DNA of 63,955 bases, from contig JAAFIF010000052.1 in NCBI GenBank assembly GCA_013298625.1, positions 1-63,955 on the forward strand, given 5' to 3'. The position numbers were made by a program, and so were the translations under genes. The notes under the pieces are model-generated. The model saw only the letters and a program-made list of their open reading frames with translations. It had not been told where the DNA came from and searched no databases. Positions 26,431 to 34,873 of the stretch are shown here, piece by piece. This stretch comes from Myxococcales bacterium. GTDB lineage: Bacteria > Myxococcota_A > Polyangia > Polyangiales > Ga0077539. The number at the start of each line of letters is the position of its first letter. Within the stretch, counting starts at the first letter, position 1.

Positions 26431-26763
26431 TCAGCGCGTCAGGCCGTTGGTGAAGTCGCGCAGAAAGCTCGCGCCGGCGCGGGCAGCGGCGCCCGCCATG
26501 CAGCCGCTCGCCTCGCCGCAGGTGCGCGCCTCGGCGACGCAGCGCGCGGCCCGCGCGGCGTTCTCGGGGTCGACGTTGGGGCGCATGTCCGCGAAGCCCT
26601 GCTCGCACGCGCGGCGATCGCCGTCGTTGCCCTGACAGAGCGAGATGACGCGATCACACGCCGTTCGAGCAGCGGTGGCTGCGGGCTGTCCGTCGCCTCG
26701 ACACGCAGAGAGGACCGACGAGAGGACGACGAACGCGAGCGCAGCAAACGAGCGAGAGGCCAT
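26431..26763 (-). CDS. Small exported lipoprotein with conserved cysteines
   Basis: 110 residues from the ATG at 26763, with an AGGAG ribosome site upstream. MASRSFAALAFVVLSSVLSAC is a lipoprotein signal (lipobox LSAC). The mature part is helical with six Cys (TACDRVISLC, RACEQGFADM, RCVAEARTCGEASGC), probably forming a small disulfide-stapled helical bundle. It is convergent with the propeller pair (10 nt). The family is unknown. Confidence 0.7.
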   Translation of the reverse strand: MASRSFAALAFVVLSSVLSACRGDGQPAATAARTACDRVISLCQGNDGDRRACEQGFADMRPNVDPENAARAARCVAEARTCGEASGCMAGAAARAGASFLRDFTNGLTR

Positions 26764-26995
26764 TGCACACTCCTGTGCGCGCCGACGTTCGACGCGCGAA
26801 GGGGGTTCGTTGCCATCCCGCCCTACGATCCTGAAGTTCGGACCGTCGCCCCTGAGAGAACCATCTGATGGCAGCCTCGCGTGCAACGCCCGACACCGTT
26901 CGGCGGCGCAGCTGCAAGGCCGCGATCTGTTGTGTTCGTGCCAGCCATCGCGCAAGGGGTCGCAGGACGGCTCGATACGATCTGGATTTTATCAG

Positions 26996-28321
26996 CTATT
27001 TCAACGTGTTGGCCCGCCTCCGCACCAGCGGATACACGAGCGCGCCCGCGGCGATGGCGCCGAGCGAGAGCGCCGTGTTCTTCGGCTCGCGCAGCGCATA
27101 GCCAACGACAATCGCGACGCTCACCGCCGCGAACACCGCCTGCGGCAACGGAAACCACGGCGTTCGAAAGTGCTCCCCCACCACAGCGTTCGACCACAGC
27201 TCGTCGCGCACGCGAAGGCGAACCACCGCGGCCGCGCCGAGCGCGTAGAACGGCCACGCGCCCAGCACGAACACCTCGCCCAGCTTCGCGAGCGGTGAGT
27301 GCACGTAGCCGAGCGCGATCAGCCCGCACACGATCAGCGCGTTTGCTGGGACGCCCGCGGAGGACACCTTCGCGAGGGAGGCGAATAGCAGCCCGTCCCG
27401 CGCCACAGCGAACACCACGCGCGCGCCGCTCATCAGCCCCACCGCCCCGCCGCCGAGCGACGCGATCGCCACCAACGACGCGAGCGCGACGCGCAGCGGT
27501 CCCGTCGACCACGGGCCCGACGAGAACACCGTGTCTCGCTCGCCGAGGGCGCGAAGCCCGTCGTGCCCGAACGCCGAGAGCAGCCCGAGCGTGGCCAAGA
27601 GGTAGATCGCGGTGACGGCGAGCGTTCCACCGACGATGGCGCGAGGGATGGTGCGCTGAGGGTCTCGAACTTCGCCCGCCACGCTGGTGACGTCGATCCA
27701 GCCGTCGTACGCCCACAGCGCGGGCACCATCGCCGCGGCGAAGGTCGTCAGCCCGGCAGTCGAAGGCGAACTTGAATTCGTGTGCTGAGCATGTACCCCC
27801 AGCCGTGACAGCCCGAGCGCCGCGAGCGCGAGCACGCCGAACACCTTCGCGACGGTCAGCGCGTTCTGCAGCCGCGCGCCCGAGCGCAGCCCTCCGACGT
27901 TGGCCGCCACCAGCGCTGCGATGAACACCGAAGGCCACGCGGCGCTCGTCAGCACGCCCGCGTCGCGCAAGTGCCAGAACGCGACCTGCGCGAAGAACGC
28001 CACGCTCGACGGGACGAGCACCGCGACCATCGCCCAGCCAAACGCAAACGCCGCCCACCGACCGAACGCCCGGCGGAGGTACACCGCGAGGCCGCCGGTC
28101 TCAGGCATCGCCGCGCCGGCCTCGGCGAACGAGAGCGCGCCCAGCAGCGAGAGCGCGCCGCCGAGCGCCCACACCAAGAGCATCCACCCCGCGCTCGGCG
28201 TGGCCTTCGCCGTCGCGATCGGCGCGACGAAGATCCCCGTCCCGATCATCGCGCCCGCTGTGAGCAGCGTGGACGAGCGTAGCCCGAGCTCTCGTCGCAG
28301 CTCGCGCTCGCCGTCGCTCAT
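26996..28321 (-). CDS. APC-family amino acid permease
   Basis: 441 residues with about 12 hydrophobic helices. The first helix has the APC signature TAGAMIGTGIFVAPI, followed by GALSFAEAGAAMPETGG (helix 2-3 loop) and the WAYDGWIDVTSVAGEVRDPQ motif around helix 6. Such proteins import amino acids or amines by proton symport at the inner membrane. Its ATG overlaps the stop of the creatininase-family gene (ATGA), making it the last gene of the seven-gene operon; by context it may import the operon's substrate, for example an aromatic amine or amino acid. The start at 28321 begins the conserved N-terminus. Confidence 0.9.
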   Translation of the reverse strand: MSDGERELRRELGLRSSTLLTAGAMIGTGIFVAPIATAKATPSAGWMLLVWALGGALSLLGALSFAEAGAAMPETGGLAVYLRRAFGRWAAFAFGWAMVAVLVPSSVAFFAQVAFWHLRDAGVLTSAAWPSVFIAALVAANVGGLRSGARLQNALTVAKVFGVLALAALGLSRLGVHAQHTNSSSPSTAGLTTFAAAMVPALWAYDGWIDVTSVAGEVRDPQRTIPRAIVGGTLAVTAIYLLATLGLLSAFGHDGLRALGERDTVFSSGPWSTGPLRVALASLVAIASLGGGAVGLMSGARVVFAVARDGLLFASLAKVSSAGVPANALIVCGLIALGYVHSPLAKLGEVFVLGAWPFYALGAAAVVRLRVRDELWSNAVVGEHFRTPWFPLPQAVFAAVSVAIVVGYALREPKNTALSLGAIAAGALVYPLVRRRANTLK

Positions 28322-29112
28322 GCGTCGCTCGCGAGCCCCAGCGCTTCGAGCGACTCGCCCACGATCATCGCCGTGATCCGCGCGTAGAGCGACTCGCCCT
28401 CTTCGACGCTCGCCGCCGCGGGCTCGCCCGCGTAGGCGTCGCGCAGACCCATCGCGACGAACTCGGATTTGCCCTCGCGGATCGCCGCGCTGAGCGAGAC
28501 ATCGACGTCGGGCAGCCCCCTCCGCACGTCGTCGCGCACGAGCTCGGGTCGCGCGGCCAGCACCAGCGAGCTCTCGTAGCTGCCCGCGTGACACGCGCCT
28601 CGCTTGAACTCGTCCGAGAGCGTGCGCCCCCAGCGACGCGAGAGCTGGTTGGCGAAGCGCACGCCGCCCACTTTGTCGTTGGCCTTGCGAATCGCGGCGT
28701 CGATCGCGCGAACGTGCTCGGGCTCGAGGTGGTGATTGGTCGCGCACACGAGCGCGAAGCCCGCGCCGCGCAGCCCTTCACAGACCGAGCTCACGTAGGC
28801 GATCAGCGCTTCTTCGCTCACGGTGACAGCGCCCGCAAACGCGGCGGCGTAGCGCGTCACGCCGTAGCTCACGACGGGCGCAGCGACGGCGCTCACGCCC
28901 CGCGCTCGCAGCTCTTTTGCCGCGCGAAGGGCGCTCTCGTGCGCGAGCAGCGCGTCGGTCACCAACGGAAGGTGCGGCCCGTGCGGCTCGGTCGAGCCGA
29001 GGCCCAAGACCGCAACCGGCGTCGGCCCCGCGAGCACGTCGCGGCACTCGGTCATCGTGCAGTCCGAGAGCAACAGCGGCGCCGTGCGCCACGCAGCGAG
29101 CGGCTCGTTCAC
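28318..29112 (-). CDS. Creatininase-family amidohydrolase
   Basis: 264 residues from a GTG at 29112, which overlaps the ligase stop (GTGA). The metal site motif GSTEPHGPHLPLVTDALLA (Glu, His, Asp ligands) near residue 40 and HAGSYESSLVLA near residue 165 are those of the creatininase/creatinine amidohydrolase family, which includes enzymes cutting cyclic or linear amides, such as formamide hydrolases, and MftE-like proteins. Creatinine is only one possible substrate. Its place in an aromatic-CoA operon suggests removal of an amide or formyl group from the aromatic amine; this is inference. Confidence 0.88.
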   Translation of the reverse strand: MNEPLAAWRTAPLLLSDCTMTECRDVLAGPTPVAVLGLGSTEPHGPHLPLVTDALLAHESALRAAKELRARGVSAVAAPVVSYGVTRYAAAFAGAVTVSEEALIAYVSSVCEGLRGAGFALVCATNHHLEPEHVRAIDAAIRKANDKVGGVRFANQLSRRWGRTLSDEFKRGACHAGSYESSLVLAARPELVRDDVRRGLPDVDVSLSAAIREGKSEFVAMGLRDAYAGEPAAASVEEGESLYARITAMIVGESLEALGLASDA

Positions 29113-30761
29113 GGCGCACCGCGCGAGGACGAGAGGGCCTTGATGGCCTTTCGATCGATCTTTCCTCGGTCGTTGCGGGGAAGGTCGTCGACGAAGACGA
29201 CCTCGCGCGGATACTTGTGCTTCGTGAGCCGCGCCTTCACGTGCTCTTGCAGCGCCGTCGCGAGCGCGTCGTGCGCAGAGAAGCCGGTCCGAAGCTGCAC
29301 GTAAGCGCGGGTCGAGAGCATCCCGCCGCCCTGATCGAAGCCGACCAACGCGCACGAGAGCACGGCCTCGTGCGTGAGCAAGCACTCTTCGACCTCGATC
29401 GGCGAGACCCACTGCCCGGACACCTTGAGCATCTCGTCCGCGCGGCCAGCGAACCAGAAATACCCGTCAGAATCCCGGCGAAACAAGTCTCCCGTCCGGC
29501 ACCAGTGGCCGTGAAACGTCTTCCACGATTTGTCTCGGTCTTGAAAGTACGCGAGCGCGACAGAGTCTCCGCGCACCCAGAGCACTCCGACCTCGTCAGG
29601 GCCCACCTCGGGCGCGCCAGGGCCCTCCGCCTCTGCGGGCAGCACCTTCGCGACGTAGCCGTCGACGACGCGACCCAGCGAGCCCGGCTTGATGTCTCCC
29701 GGGCGATTGCTCACGTAAATGTGAAACATCTCTGCGGAGCCGATCCCGTCGTACACGTCGATCGCGAACCGCTCGGTCCATCGCGCGAGCAGCGGCGGCG
29801 GCAGCGCTTCACCCGCCGAGAAGCAGAAGCGCAGACACGACAGATCGAGCCCTGCGTCTCCCTTTGCGCGCAGCGACTCGTCGTGGTCGAGGAGCTTTCC
29901 GATCATCGTCGGGACGTTGGTGAGCACCGTCGGTCGGTAGCGCTCGATCGCGCGCATCAGCGACTCGGGCGTCGGGCGCTCGCTGAAGAGCGCCGCCGTC
30001 GCGCCCACAGCGAACGGAAAGAACAAATTGGTCCCCGTCGCGTACCCGAAGAACAGCCGCGGGATGCTCACGGTCACGTCGTCTTCGCGCATCGCGATGG
30101 TGCCCTTGGCGAACACCTCGGTGTTGAACGCGAAGTCCCGGTGCGTGTGAATCGCGGCCTTCGGGTGCCCCGTCGAGCCCGAAGTGAACAGCCAGATCGC
30201 CACGTCGTCGCGCTTCGTCCGAACGGGCTCGCTCCACGGACGCCTGGCGTTGACCTCTTCTTCGAGCGAGAACACCGCGCACCCCTCGAGCGCAGGAAGC
30301 GCCACGGGCGCGCACGGGTCTTCGTCGCTCTTCGCGTCGGGCGCGACGTACACCGCGCGCAGGTGCGACGAGCCCGCGATCGCCCCAGAGAGCGCCTCGA
30401 TCACGCGCGGAACGGCCACGAGCGCCGCGGCCCTCGTGTACTCGAGCAGGTACGCGAGGTCCTTCGCGGGCGCGTCGGGGTTGCCCATCGCGAGCACGCA
30501 GCCGCCCTCGAGCGTCCCCATGATGGCCCACGCGAACGGCGGCAGGTCCGGCAGGATCACCAGCACGCGCTGCTCTTGCCGCACGCCGTGCTCGCGCAAC
30601 GACGCGGCGAACCCGTGCGAGCGCTCGCTCACCGCGTGGTAGCTGTAGCGCCGATCGCCGAAGCGAATCGCGACGCGCTCGCCGCGCCCTTCACGCACGC
30701 GGTCGTGCAGAAAGTAGTCAGCGAGGTTGAACTCTTCGTCGAAGGTCGGCGTGGTGCTCAT
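29109..30761 (-). CDS. Benzoate/2-aminobenzoate-CoA ligase family protein
   Basis: 550 residues, ATP-dependent acyl-CoA synthetase (ANL superfamily) of the benzoate-CoA ligase type. ATP loop LFTSGSTGHPKAAIHTH (about 195), core motif YDGIGSAEMFHIYVS (about 330), hinge GRADEMLKVSGQWVSPIEVE (about 435) and the C-terminal Lys in NDRGKIDRKAI (about 535). It activates an aromatic carboxylic acid as its CoA thioester through an acyl-AMP. Neighbouring RidA and SDR genes favour an amino-substituted benzoate, but exact specificity cannot be read here. It is separated by 18 nt from the acyl-CoA dehydrogenase gene upstream. Confidence 0.9.
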   Translation of the reverse strand: MSTTPTFDEEFNLADYFLHDRVREGRGERVAIRFGDRRYSYHAVSERSHGFAASLREHGVRQEQRVLVILPDLPPFAWAIMGTLEGGCVLAMGNPDAPAKDLAYLLEYTRAAALVAVPRVIEALSGAIAGSSHLRAVYVAPDAKSDEDPCAPVALPALEGCAVFSLEEEVNARRPWSEPVRTKRDDVAIWLFTSGSTGHPKAAIHTHRDFAFNTEVFAKGTIAMREDDVTVSIPRLFFGYATGTNLFFPFAVGATAALFSERPTPESLMRAIERYRPTVLTNVPTMIGKLLDHDESLRAKGDAGLDLSCLRFCFSAGEALPPPLLARWTERFAIDVYDGIGSAEMFHIYVSNRPGDIKPGSLGRVVDGYVAKVLPAEAEGPGAPEVGPDEVGVLWVRGDSVALAYFQDRDKSWKTFHGHWCRTGDLFRRDSDGYFWFAGRADEMLKVSGQWVSPIEVEECLLTHEAVLSCALVGFDQGGGMLSTRAYVQLRTGFSAHDALATALQEHVKARLTKHKYPREVVFVDDLPRNDRGKIDRKAIKALSSSRGAP

Positions 30762-30779
30762 CGCGCTCGCTCAATCGTT

Positions 30780-32324
30780 TCAATCGTTGTTCTCGCGCTT
30801 GCTGCTCTTTCCGAGCAGCTTGGACGCGGGCGTGTCGGGCATGGTCTCGCGGATCATCACCTGCGCCTTGCGCGCGGGGATCTCTGGCAGCGTCTTGCGC
30901 ACGTCGTCGTTGCCCGCGTCGGCGATGAGCGGCTTCTTCGGCGTCGGGCGATGTGCGGCGCCCTTGGTGGGCGGCACCAGCGTCGCGGGGATCTGCGTCG
31001 TTGTGCTCGTGTCCGTGTCCCGTCCACGCGCGTCGCGCACGGTCTCGCGCACCGAGTCGCCCGCGTCGCCAGGGACGCGCGCGTCTTGCCTCGCGCGCTC
31101 TCCGCCGACGAGCACTCGCGCGATGATCACCTGGTGGATCTCTGACGTCCCCTCGTAGATGCGCAGCGCGCGCACGTCGCGGTAGAGCCGCTCGACCGCG
31201 ATGCCTCGCAGCACCCCAGCGCCGCCGTGCACTTGCACCGCGCGGTCGATCACGCGCTGGGCGGCTTCGGTGGCGTAGTACTTGGCCATGCTCGAGTCGA
31301 TGGACACGCGCTCGATGCCTTTGTCTCGGCCGTACGCTGCGCGGTAGACGAGCAGGCGCGCCGCGTCGAGCTCGGTCGCCATGTTGGCGAGGTGCCCTTG
31401 AATGAGCTGATTGTCGGCGATGGTCTTGCCGAACTGCTCGCGCGTCGTCGCGCGAAAGAGCGTCTCGTCGAGGGCGCGACGCGCCATTCCGCACGCGGCC
31501 GCTCCCACGGTGGTGCGAAACGTGTCGAGGGTCTTCATCGCGAGCTTGAAGCCGTCGCCCTCGCGGCCGAGCCGACGCGACGCGGGGATCACCATGTCTT
31601 CGAAGCGAATGGTCCCGACAGGATGCTCGGTCATGAGCATCTGCGGCCCCTCGAAGATGAACCCCGGGTCCGTGTCCTTCACGACGAAGGCCGAGATCCC
31701 GCGGCTGCCGGCGGCGGGGTCGGTCTTGGCGAACACGACGTACTGCCCCGCGATGCCCGCGTTGGAGATAAACGTCTTGCGGCCGTTGATCGTGTACGAG
31801 TCCTTTCGCTTGTCAGCGGTGGTGCGCATCGCGCCCACGTCCGAGCCAGCTTCGGGCTCGGTGACAGCGAAGGCGGCGATCGTCTCGCCTCGCAACACGC
31901 CGGTGAGAAACTCTCGGCGCTGGTCGTCGTTGCCCGCGGACACAATGGGGTACGAGCCGAGCCCCTGCATCGCGAGCACGAACTCAGCGAGCGCGCTCGA
32001 CCAACCGAGGGTCTCTCGCAACAGGCACACCGCGCGAACGTCGAGCTGCTCGCGGCGGCCGCCGAGCGCGAGCCCTCCGTACGCAGCGGGCACGCACGCG
32101 TCGATGAGCCGATCGCGACCGAGCCGCAGCGCGAGCTTCTTGCAGCGATCGCCGAGCACCTCGTAGCTCGAGGCGGCGTCGCGGCGGTGCTGGTCCTCTT
32201 CGGGGCCCGCGACGTTCATCGCGAACTCTCTGGCGCGCTCGGCGAGCGCGATGTGAACGGGCTCGAAGAAGAAGGGAAACTCGTCGGTGGACGGCGTGTT
32301 TCGAGTGCGAGCGAGTGGGGTCAC
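30780..32324 (-). CDS. Acyl-CoA dehydrogenase with long C-terminal extension
   Basis: 514 residues. The first about 400 are a standard flavin acyl-CoA dehydrogenase: FAVTEPEAGSDVGAMRTTA (FAD/substrate motif), TINGRKTFISNAGIAG, FVVKDTDPGF, QFGKTIADNQLIQG, and the catalytic base in LRIYEGTSEIHQVI. The final about 115 residues are Asp/Thr/Pro/Lys-rich (TDTSTTTQIPATLVPPTKGA, RKAQVMIRETMPDTPASKLL), apparently disordered and absent from ordinary members. The enzyme introduces a double bond next to the thioester carbon. It lies 15 nt after the crotonase gene. Confidence 0.92.
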   Translation of the reverse strand: MTPLARTRNTPSTDEFPFFFEPVHIALAERAREFAMNVAGPEEDQHRRDAASSYEVLGDRCKKLALRLGRDRLIDACVPAAYGGLALGGRREQLDVRAVCLLRETLGWSSALAEFVLAMQGLGSYPIVSAGNDDQRREFLTGVLRGETIAAFAVTEPEAGSDVGAMRTTADKRKDSYTINGRKTFISNAGIAGQYVVFAKTDPAAGSRGISAFVVKDTDPGFIFEGPQMLMTEHPVGTIRFEDMVIPASRRLGREGDGFKLAMKTLDTFRTTVGAAACGMARRALDETLFRATTREQFGKTIADNQLIQGHLANMATELDAARLLVYRAAYGRDKGIERVSIDSSMAKYYATEAAQRVIDRAVQVHGGAGVLRGIAVERLYRDVRALRIYEGTSEIHQVIIARVLVGGERARQDARVPGDAGDSVRETVRDARGRDTDTSTTTQIPATLVPPTKGAAHRPTPKKPLIADAGNDDVRKTLPEIPARKAQVMIRETMPDTPASKLLGKSSKRENND

Positions 32325-32339
32325 GGTGGAGCCTCTTGC

Positions 32340-33161
32340 TTACTTCGTTTCGACTTCGGGAGCGCCCTCGTACCGAGGCGCGAGCTTTCGCGTGTTGGCC
32401 TCGTACGCCGTGCGAAAATCCGGGTGCAGCATGCAGAGCGCCTGCGCTTGCGCCTCGGACTCGATCGCGTCGGCGAGGCCCATGCGCGCCTCGGACTCGA
32501 GCATCTGCTTGGTGATCGAGTGAGCAAACGCGGGCCCTTGCGCGAGCGCGTCGGCGAAGCTCATCGCGCGCGGCACGAGCTCTTCGTCCGAGTACACGCG
32601 GTTCGCGAGGCCGATGCGCGCGGCTTCGTCCGCGTCGATCACGGCGCCAGAGAACAGCAGCTCGCTCGCGTGACCGAGGCCCACGATGCGAGGCAACAGG
32701 TAGCTCGCGCCCATGTCCGCGCCCGAGAGCCCGACCTTCGGAAAGATGAACCCGATCCGAGCGGACTTCGCGAAGTACCGCACGTCGCACGCCGCGGCGA
32801 GCACGGCGCCAGCGCCGACCGCGACGCCGTTGACCGCCGCGATGACCGGCCGCCGACAGCGGCGGACGTTGGCGATGAGCTCACCCGTCACGCGGGTGAA
32901 GGCCAGCATGCCTTTGGCGTCGCGCGCGAACAGCTCCGCGATGATGTCTTGCACGTCGCCGCCCGAGCAGAAGCCGCGCCCCTCGCCGGTCACGACCACG
33001 GCGCGAACCTGGTCGTGCTGCGAGAGCTTCACGAAGAAGTCCGCGAGCTCTTGATAGATCTCGAACGTGAGCGAGTTGAGGCGCGCGGGGCGGCTCAGCG
33101 TGATCTTCGCGACGCCGCGCTCGAGCGCGAAGCGAAAGCCCGTCGGAGAAAGCTCTGGCAT
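32340..33161 (-). CDS. Crotonase-fold enzyme lacking the usual catalytic glutamate
   Basis: 273 residues. Crotonase landmarks: RGFCSGGDVQDI (oxyanion hole 1), VIAAVNGVAVGAGAVLA (oxyanion hole 2), RIGFIFPKVGLSGADMGASY and DALAQGPAFAHSITKQMLES. Ordinary enoyl-CoA hydratases have Glu in the PEI motif before GL and another in the loop that follows; here the first is Lys (FPKVGL) and the second region reads GADMGAS. So simple hydration by the two-Glu mechanism seems unlikely, and ring hydrolysis, isomerisation or another crotonase reaction fits better. This substitution is seen in the sequence; the reaction is inference. It is a member of the seven-gene operon. Confidence 0.87.
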   Translation of the reverse strand: MPELSPTGFRFALERGVAKITLSRPARLNSLTFEIYQELADFFVKLSQHDQVRAVVVTGEGRGFCSGGDVQDIIAELFARDAKGMLAFTRVTGELIANVRRCRRPVIAAVNGVAVGAGAVLAAACDVRYFAKSARIGFIFPKVGLSGADMGASYLLPRIVGLGHASELLFSGAVIDADEAARIGLANRVYSDEELVPRAMSFADALAQGPAFAHSITKQMLESEARMGLADAIESEAQAQALCMLHPDFRTAYEANTRKLAPRYEGAPEVETK

Positions 33162-33228
33162 GAACGTGCGCGGGAGTATCGCCCCCTGCGCGCATCGTTG
33201 GAAGGCGCGATTGCCTCGCGGCGCGCGA

Positions 33229-33624
33229 TCACGCGCGAGGCAGCACGGCGGTGGCTTCGATCTCGACCTTGGCGCGCGGCTCGACGAGGCCCGCCACGCC
33301 GACGAGCGCCATCGCGGGGTAGTGACGGCCGAAATGCTTTCGCCAGGGATCTCTCAGCCGCGCAGCGCCTGCGCGGTAGGCGGCGAGGTCGGTGACGTAC
33401 GCGGTCATGCGCACGACGTGGTCGGGCGACGCGCCGCCCGCGCGAAGGACCGCGACGATGTTGGCGAGCGCCTGGTCGAACTGAGCGATGAGGTCGTCGG
33501 AGTCGAACTCGCAGCGCTCGTTCCAGCCGATCTGGCCGGCGACGAAGAGCGTGGGCCCGTCGGCGAGGATTCCGTTCGAGTACCCGCGTGGCGGGAGCCA
33601 ACCCTCTGGCTGAACGATCTTCAT
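33229..33624 (-). CDS. RidA/YjgF-family protein
   Basis: 131 residues. The family's fold is indicated by PRGYSNGILADGPTLFVAGQ, a central FDQALANIVAVLRAGGASPD and the late VALVGVAGLVEPRAKVEIEA motif that carries the substrate-binding Arg region (EPRAKVEIE). RidA proteins hydrolyse enamines and imines to ketones and ammonia. In an operon with an aromatic-acid CoA ligase and beta-oxidation enzymes this suggests removal of the amino group from a partly reduced aminobenzoyl-CoA. Its ATG overlaps the SDR stop (ATGA). Confidence 0.9.
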   Translation of the reverse strand: MKIVQPEGWLPPRGYSNGILADGPTLFVAGQIGWNERCEFDSDDLIAQFDQALANIVAVLRAGGASPDHVVRMTAYVTDLAAYRAGAARLRDPWRKHFGRHYPAMALVGVAGLVEPRAKVEIEATAVLPRA

Positions 33625-34385
33625 GCGATCACCTGTCCTCCGTCGAGCGCGATGGCCTGTCCGTGGATCCCGCGCGCCTCGTGCGGAACCAACGCGAACA
33701 CGGCGTGCGCCACTTCGTCTACGGTCATGAGCCTGCGCTGCGGCGACTGCGCCTCGAGCGCGCGCCGAGCGTCGTCAGCGCTGCGGCCGGTCTTCGCCAC
33801 GATCCGCTCGACGGCCTTCACGGTCATCTCGGTGTCCACGAAGCCAGGGCACACGGCGTTGACGGTCACGCCCGAGCGGGCAAGCTCCGCGGCGAGCGCG
33901 CGCGTGAAGCCCACGACCGCGTGCTTCGAAGCGCAGTACGCGCTCGTGTACGCATAGCCCGTCAGCCCCGCGTTGGACGCCACGTTGATCACCCTTCCCC
34001 AGCCGCGCTTCGCCATCGCCGGAACGAGCGCCCGACACAGCCGCATGACGGGCCACACGTTCACGGCGAACGTGCGCTCGATGAGCGCGTCGTCCGTGAG
34101 CTCGAGCGGCGCGCTCTCGGCGACGCCCGCGTTGTTGACGAGCACATCGACGGGCCCGAGCTCTCGCTCGACGCTCGCGAGCTGCTCGGCGACCGCTGTC
34201 TGATCAGTCAAATCGCAGGCGAACGCGCGGGTCGACAGCGCCGCTGCGAGCTGATCGAGCGACCGCTGGTCGCGCCCCATGAGCGCCACGCGCAACCCTT
34301 CGCGCGAGAGCCTTCGCGCGACTGCTTCGCCGATGCCCCGCGACGCTCCGGTGACGAGCGCGACGCGTCCTCGATGTTCAGTCAT
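33621..34385 (-). CDS. Short-chain dehydrogenase/reductase
   Basis: 254 residues, classical SDR. The NAD(P)-binding TGASRGIGEAVARRL is near the N-terminus, LVNNAGVAES near 88, a catalytic Ser within SNAGLTGYAYTS and the YCASKHAV catalytic Tyr and Lys near 150, followed by VCPGFVDTEMTVK. It oxidises or reduces a hydroxyl/keto group, plausibly a 3-hydroxyacyl-CoA step of the operon. It is the promoter-proximal gene, with a GAAGGA ribosome site upstream of the ATG at 34385. The 65 nt between it and the divergent thioesterase must contain both promoters. Confidence 0.92.
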   Translation of the reverse strand: MTEHRGRVALVTGASRGIGEAVARRLSREGLRVALMGRDQRSLDQLAAALSTRAFACDLTDQTAVAEQLASVERELGPVDVLVNNAGVAESAPLELTDDALIERTFAVNVWPVMRLCRALVPAMAKRGWGRVINVASNAGLTGYAYTSAYCASKHAVVGFTRALAAELARSGVTVNAVCPGFVDTEMTVKAVERIVAKTGRSADDARRALEAQSPQRRLMTVDEVAHAVFALVPHEARGIHGQAIALDGGQVIA

Positions 34386-34436
34386 TGGCCGTCCTTCATC
34401 TCTCGTGATGGATACCCCAACCCACGCCGCGCGCGG

Positions 34437-34442
34437 TATACG
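34437..34442 (+). promoter_or_regulatory. -10-like hexamer TATACG before the thioesterase
   Basis: TATACG ends 8 nt before the GTG start at 34451, inside the 65-nt divergent spacer with the operon. There is no ribosome site, so a leaderless thioesterase mRNA is likely. Confidence 0.35.
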
Positions 34443-34450
34443 TCCGCGCC

Positions 34451-34873
34451 GTGTTCGAACACCGAATCGATGCGACGTGGGGCGAGTGCGACGTCGCGGG
34501 GCTCGTTTACTTTCCGCGCATGCTCGACTGGTGTCACCGCGCGCTCGAAGCGATGTTCGGCGCGCTGCCGGGGGGATACGCGCACTTCACGGGGCCGCGC
34601 AGGATGGGCATCCCGACGGTGCGCATCGAGGGAGACTTCGTCGCGCCCGTGCGCTACGGCGAGCAGTGCGTGCTGCGCGTGAGCGTCACGCGCGTGGGGC
34701 GCTCGAGCGTCACGTTCGAGCACGAGATCGTCGGCGCGGTCGATGGTCAGCGGCGCGCGCGCTTCACGCACGTCGTCGCGGTCTGCTCGCTCGACGGCCC
34801 CGTGGCCGTCGAAGTGCCCGCGGACGTGCGCGCGATGCTCGCGGCGCACGAGGTCACGCGATCGTCGCCTTGA
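34451..34873 (+). CDS. 4-hydroxybenzoyl-CoA-type hotdog thioesterase
   Basis: 140 residues from a GTG at 34451. The N-terminal WGECDVAGLVYFPRMLDWCH is the 4HBT active-site helix region with the catalytic Asp. The strands FVAPVRYGEQCVLRVSVTRV and SSVTFEHEIV complete a hotdog fold. Such enzymes hydrolyse aromatic acyl-CoA thioesters and often accompany aromatic-CoA operons to free CoA from dead-end products. It diverges from the seven-gene operon and probably belongs to the same regulon. Its 3' end overlaps the convergent YbjN-like gene by 20 nt. Confidence 0.88.
   Translation: MFEHRIDATWGECDVAGLVYFPRMLDWCHRALEAMFGALPGGYAHFTGPRRMGIPTVRIEGDFVAPVRYGEQCVLRVSVTRVGRSSVTFEHEIVGAVDGQRRARFTHVVAVCSLDGPVAVEVPADVRAMLAAHEVTRSSP

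Noticed and set aside
28917..33395. Long plus-strand frames (742 and 722 codons) opposite the aromatic-CoA operon
   Set aside because: They mirror the ligase, dehydrogenase and crotonase genes and have no family features.
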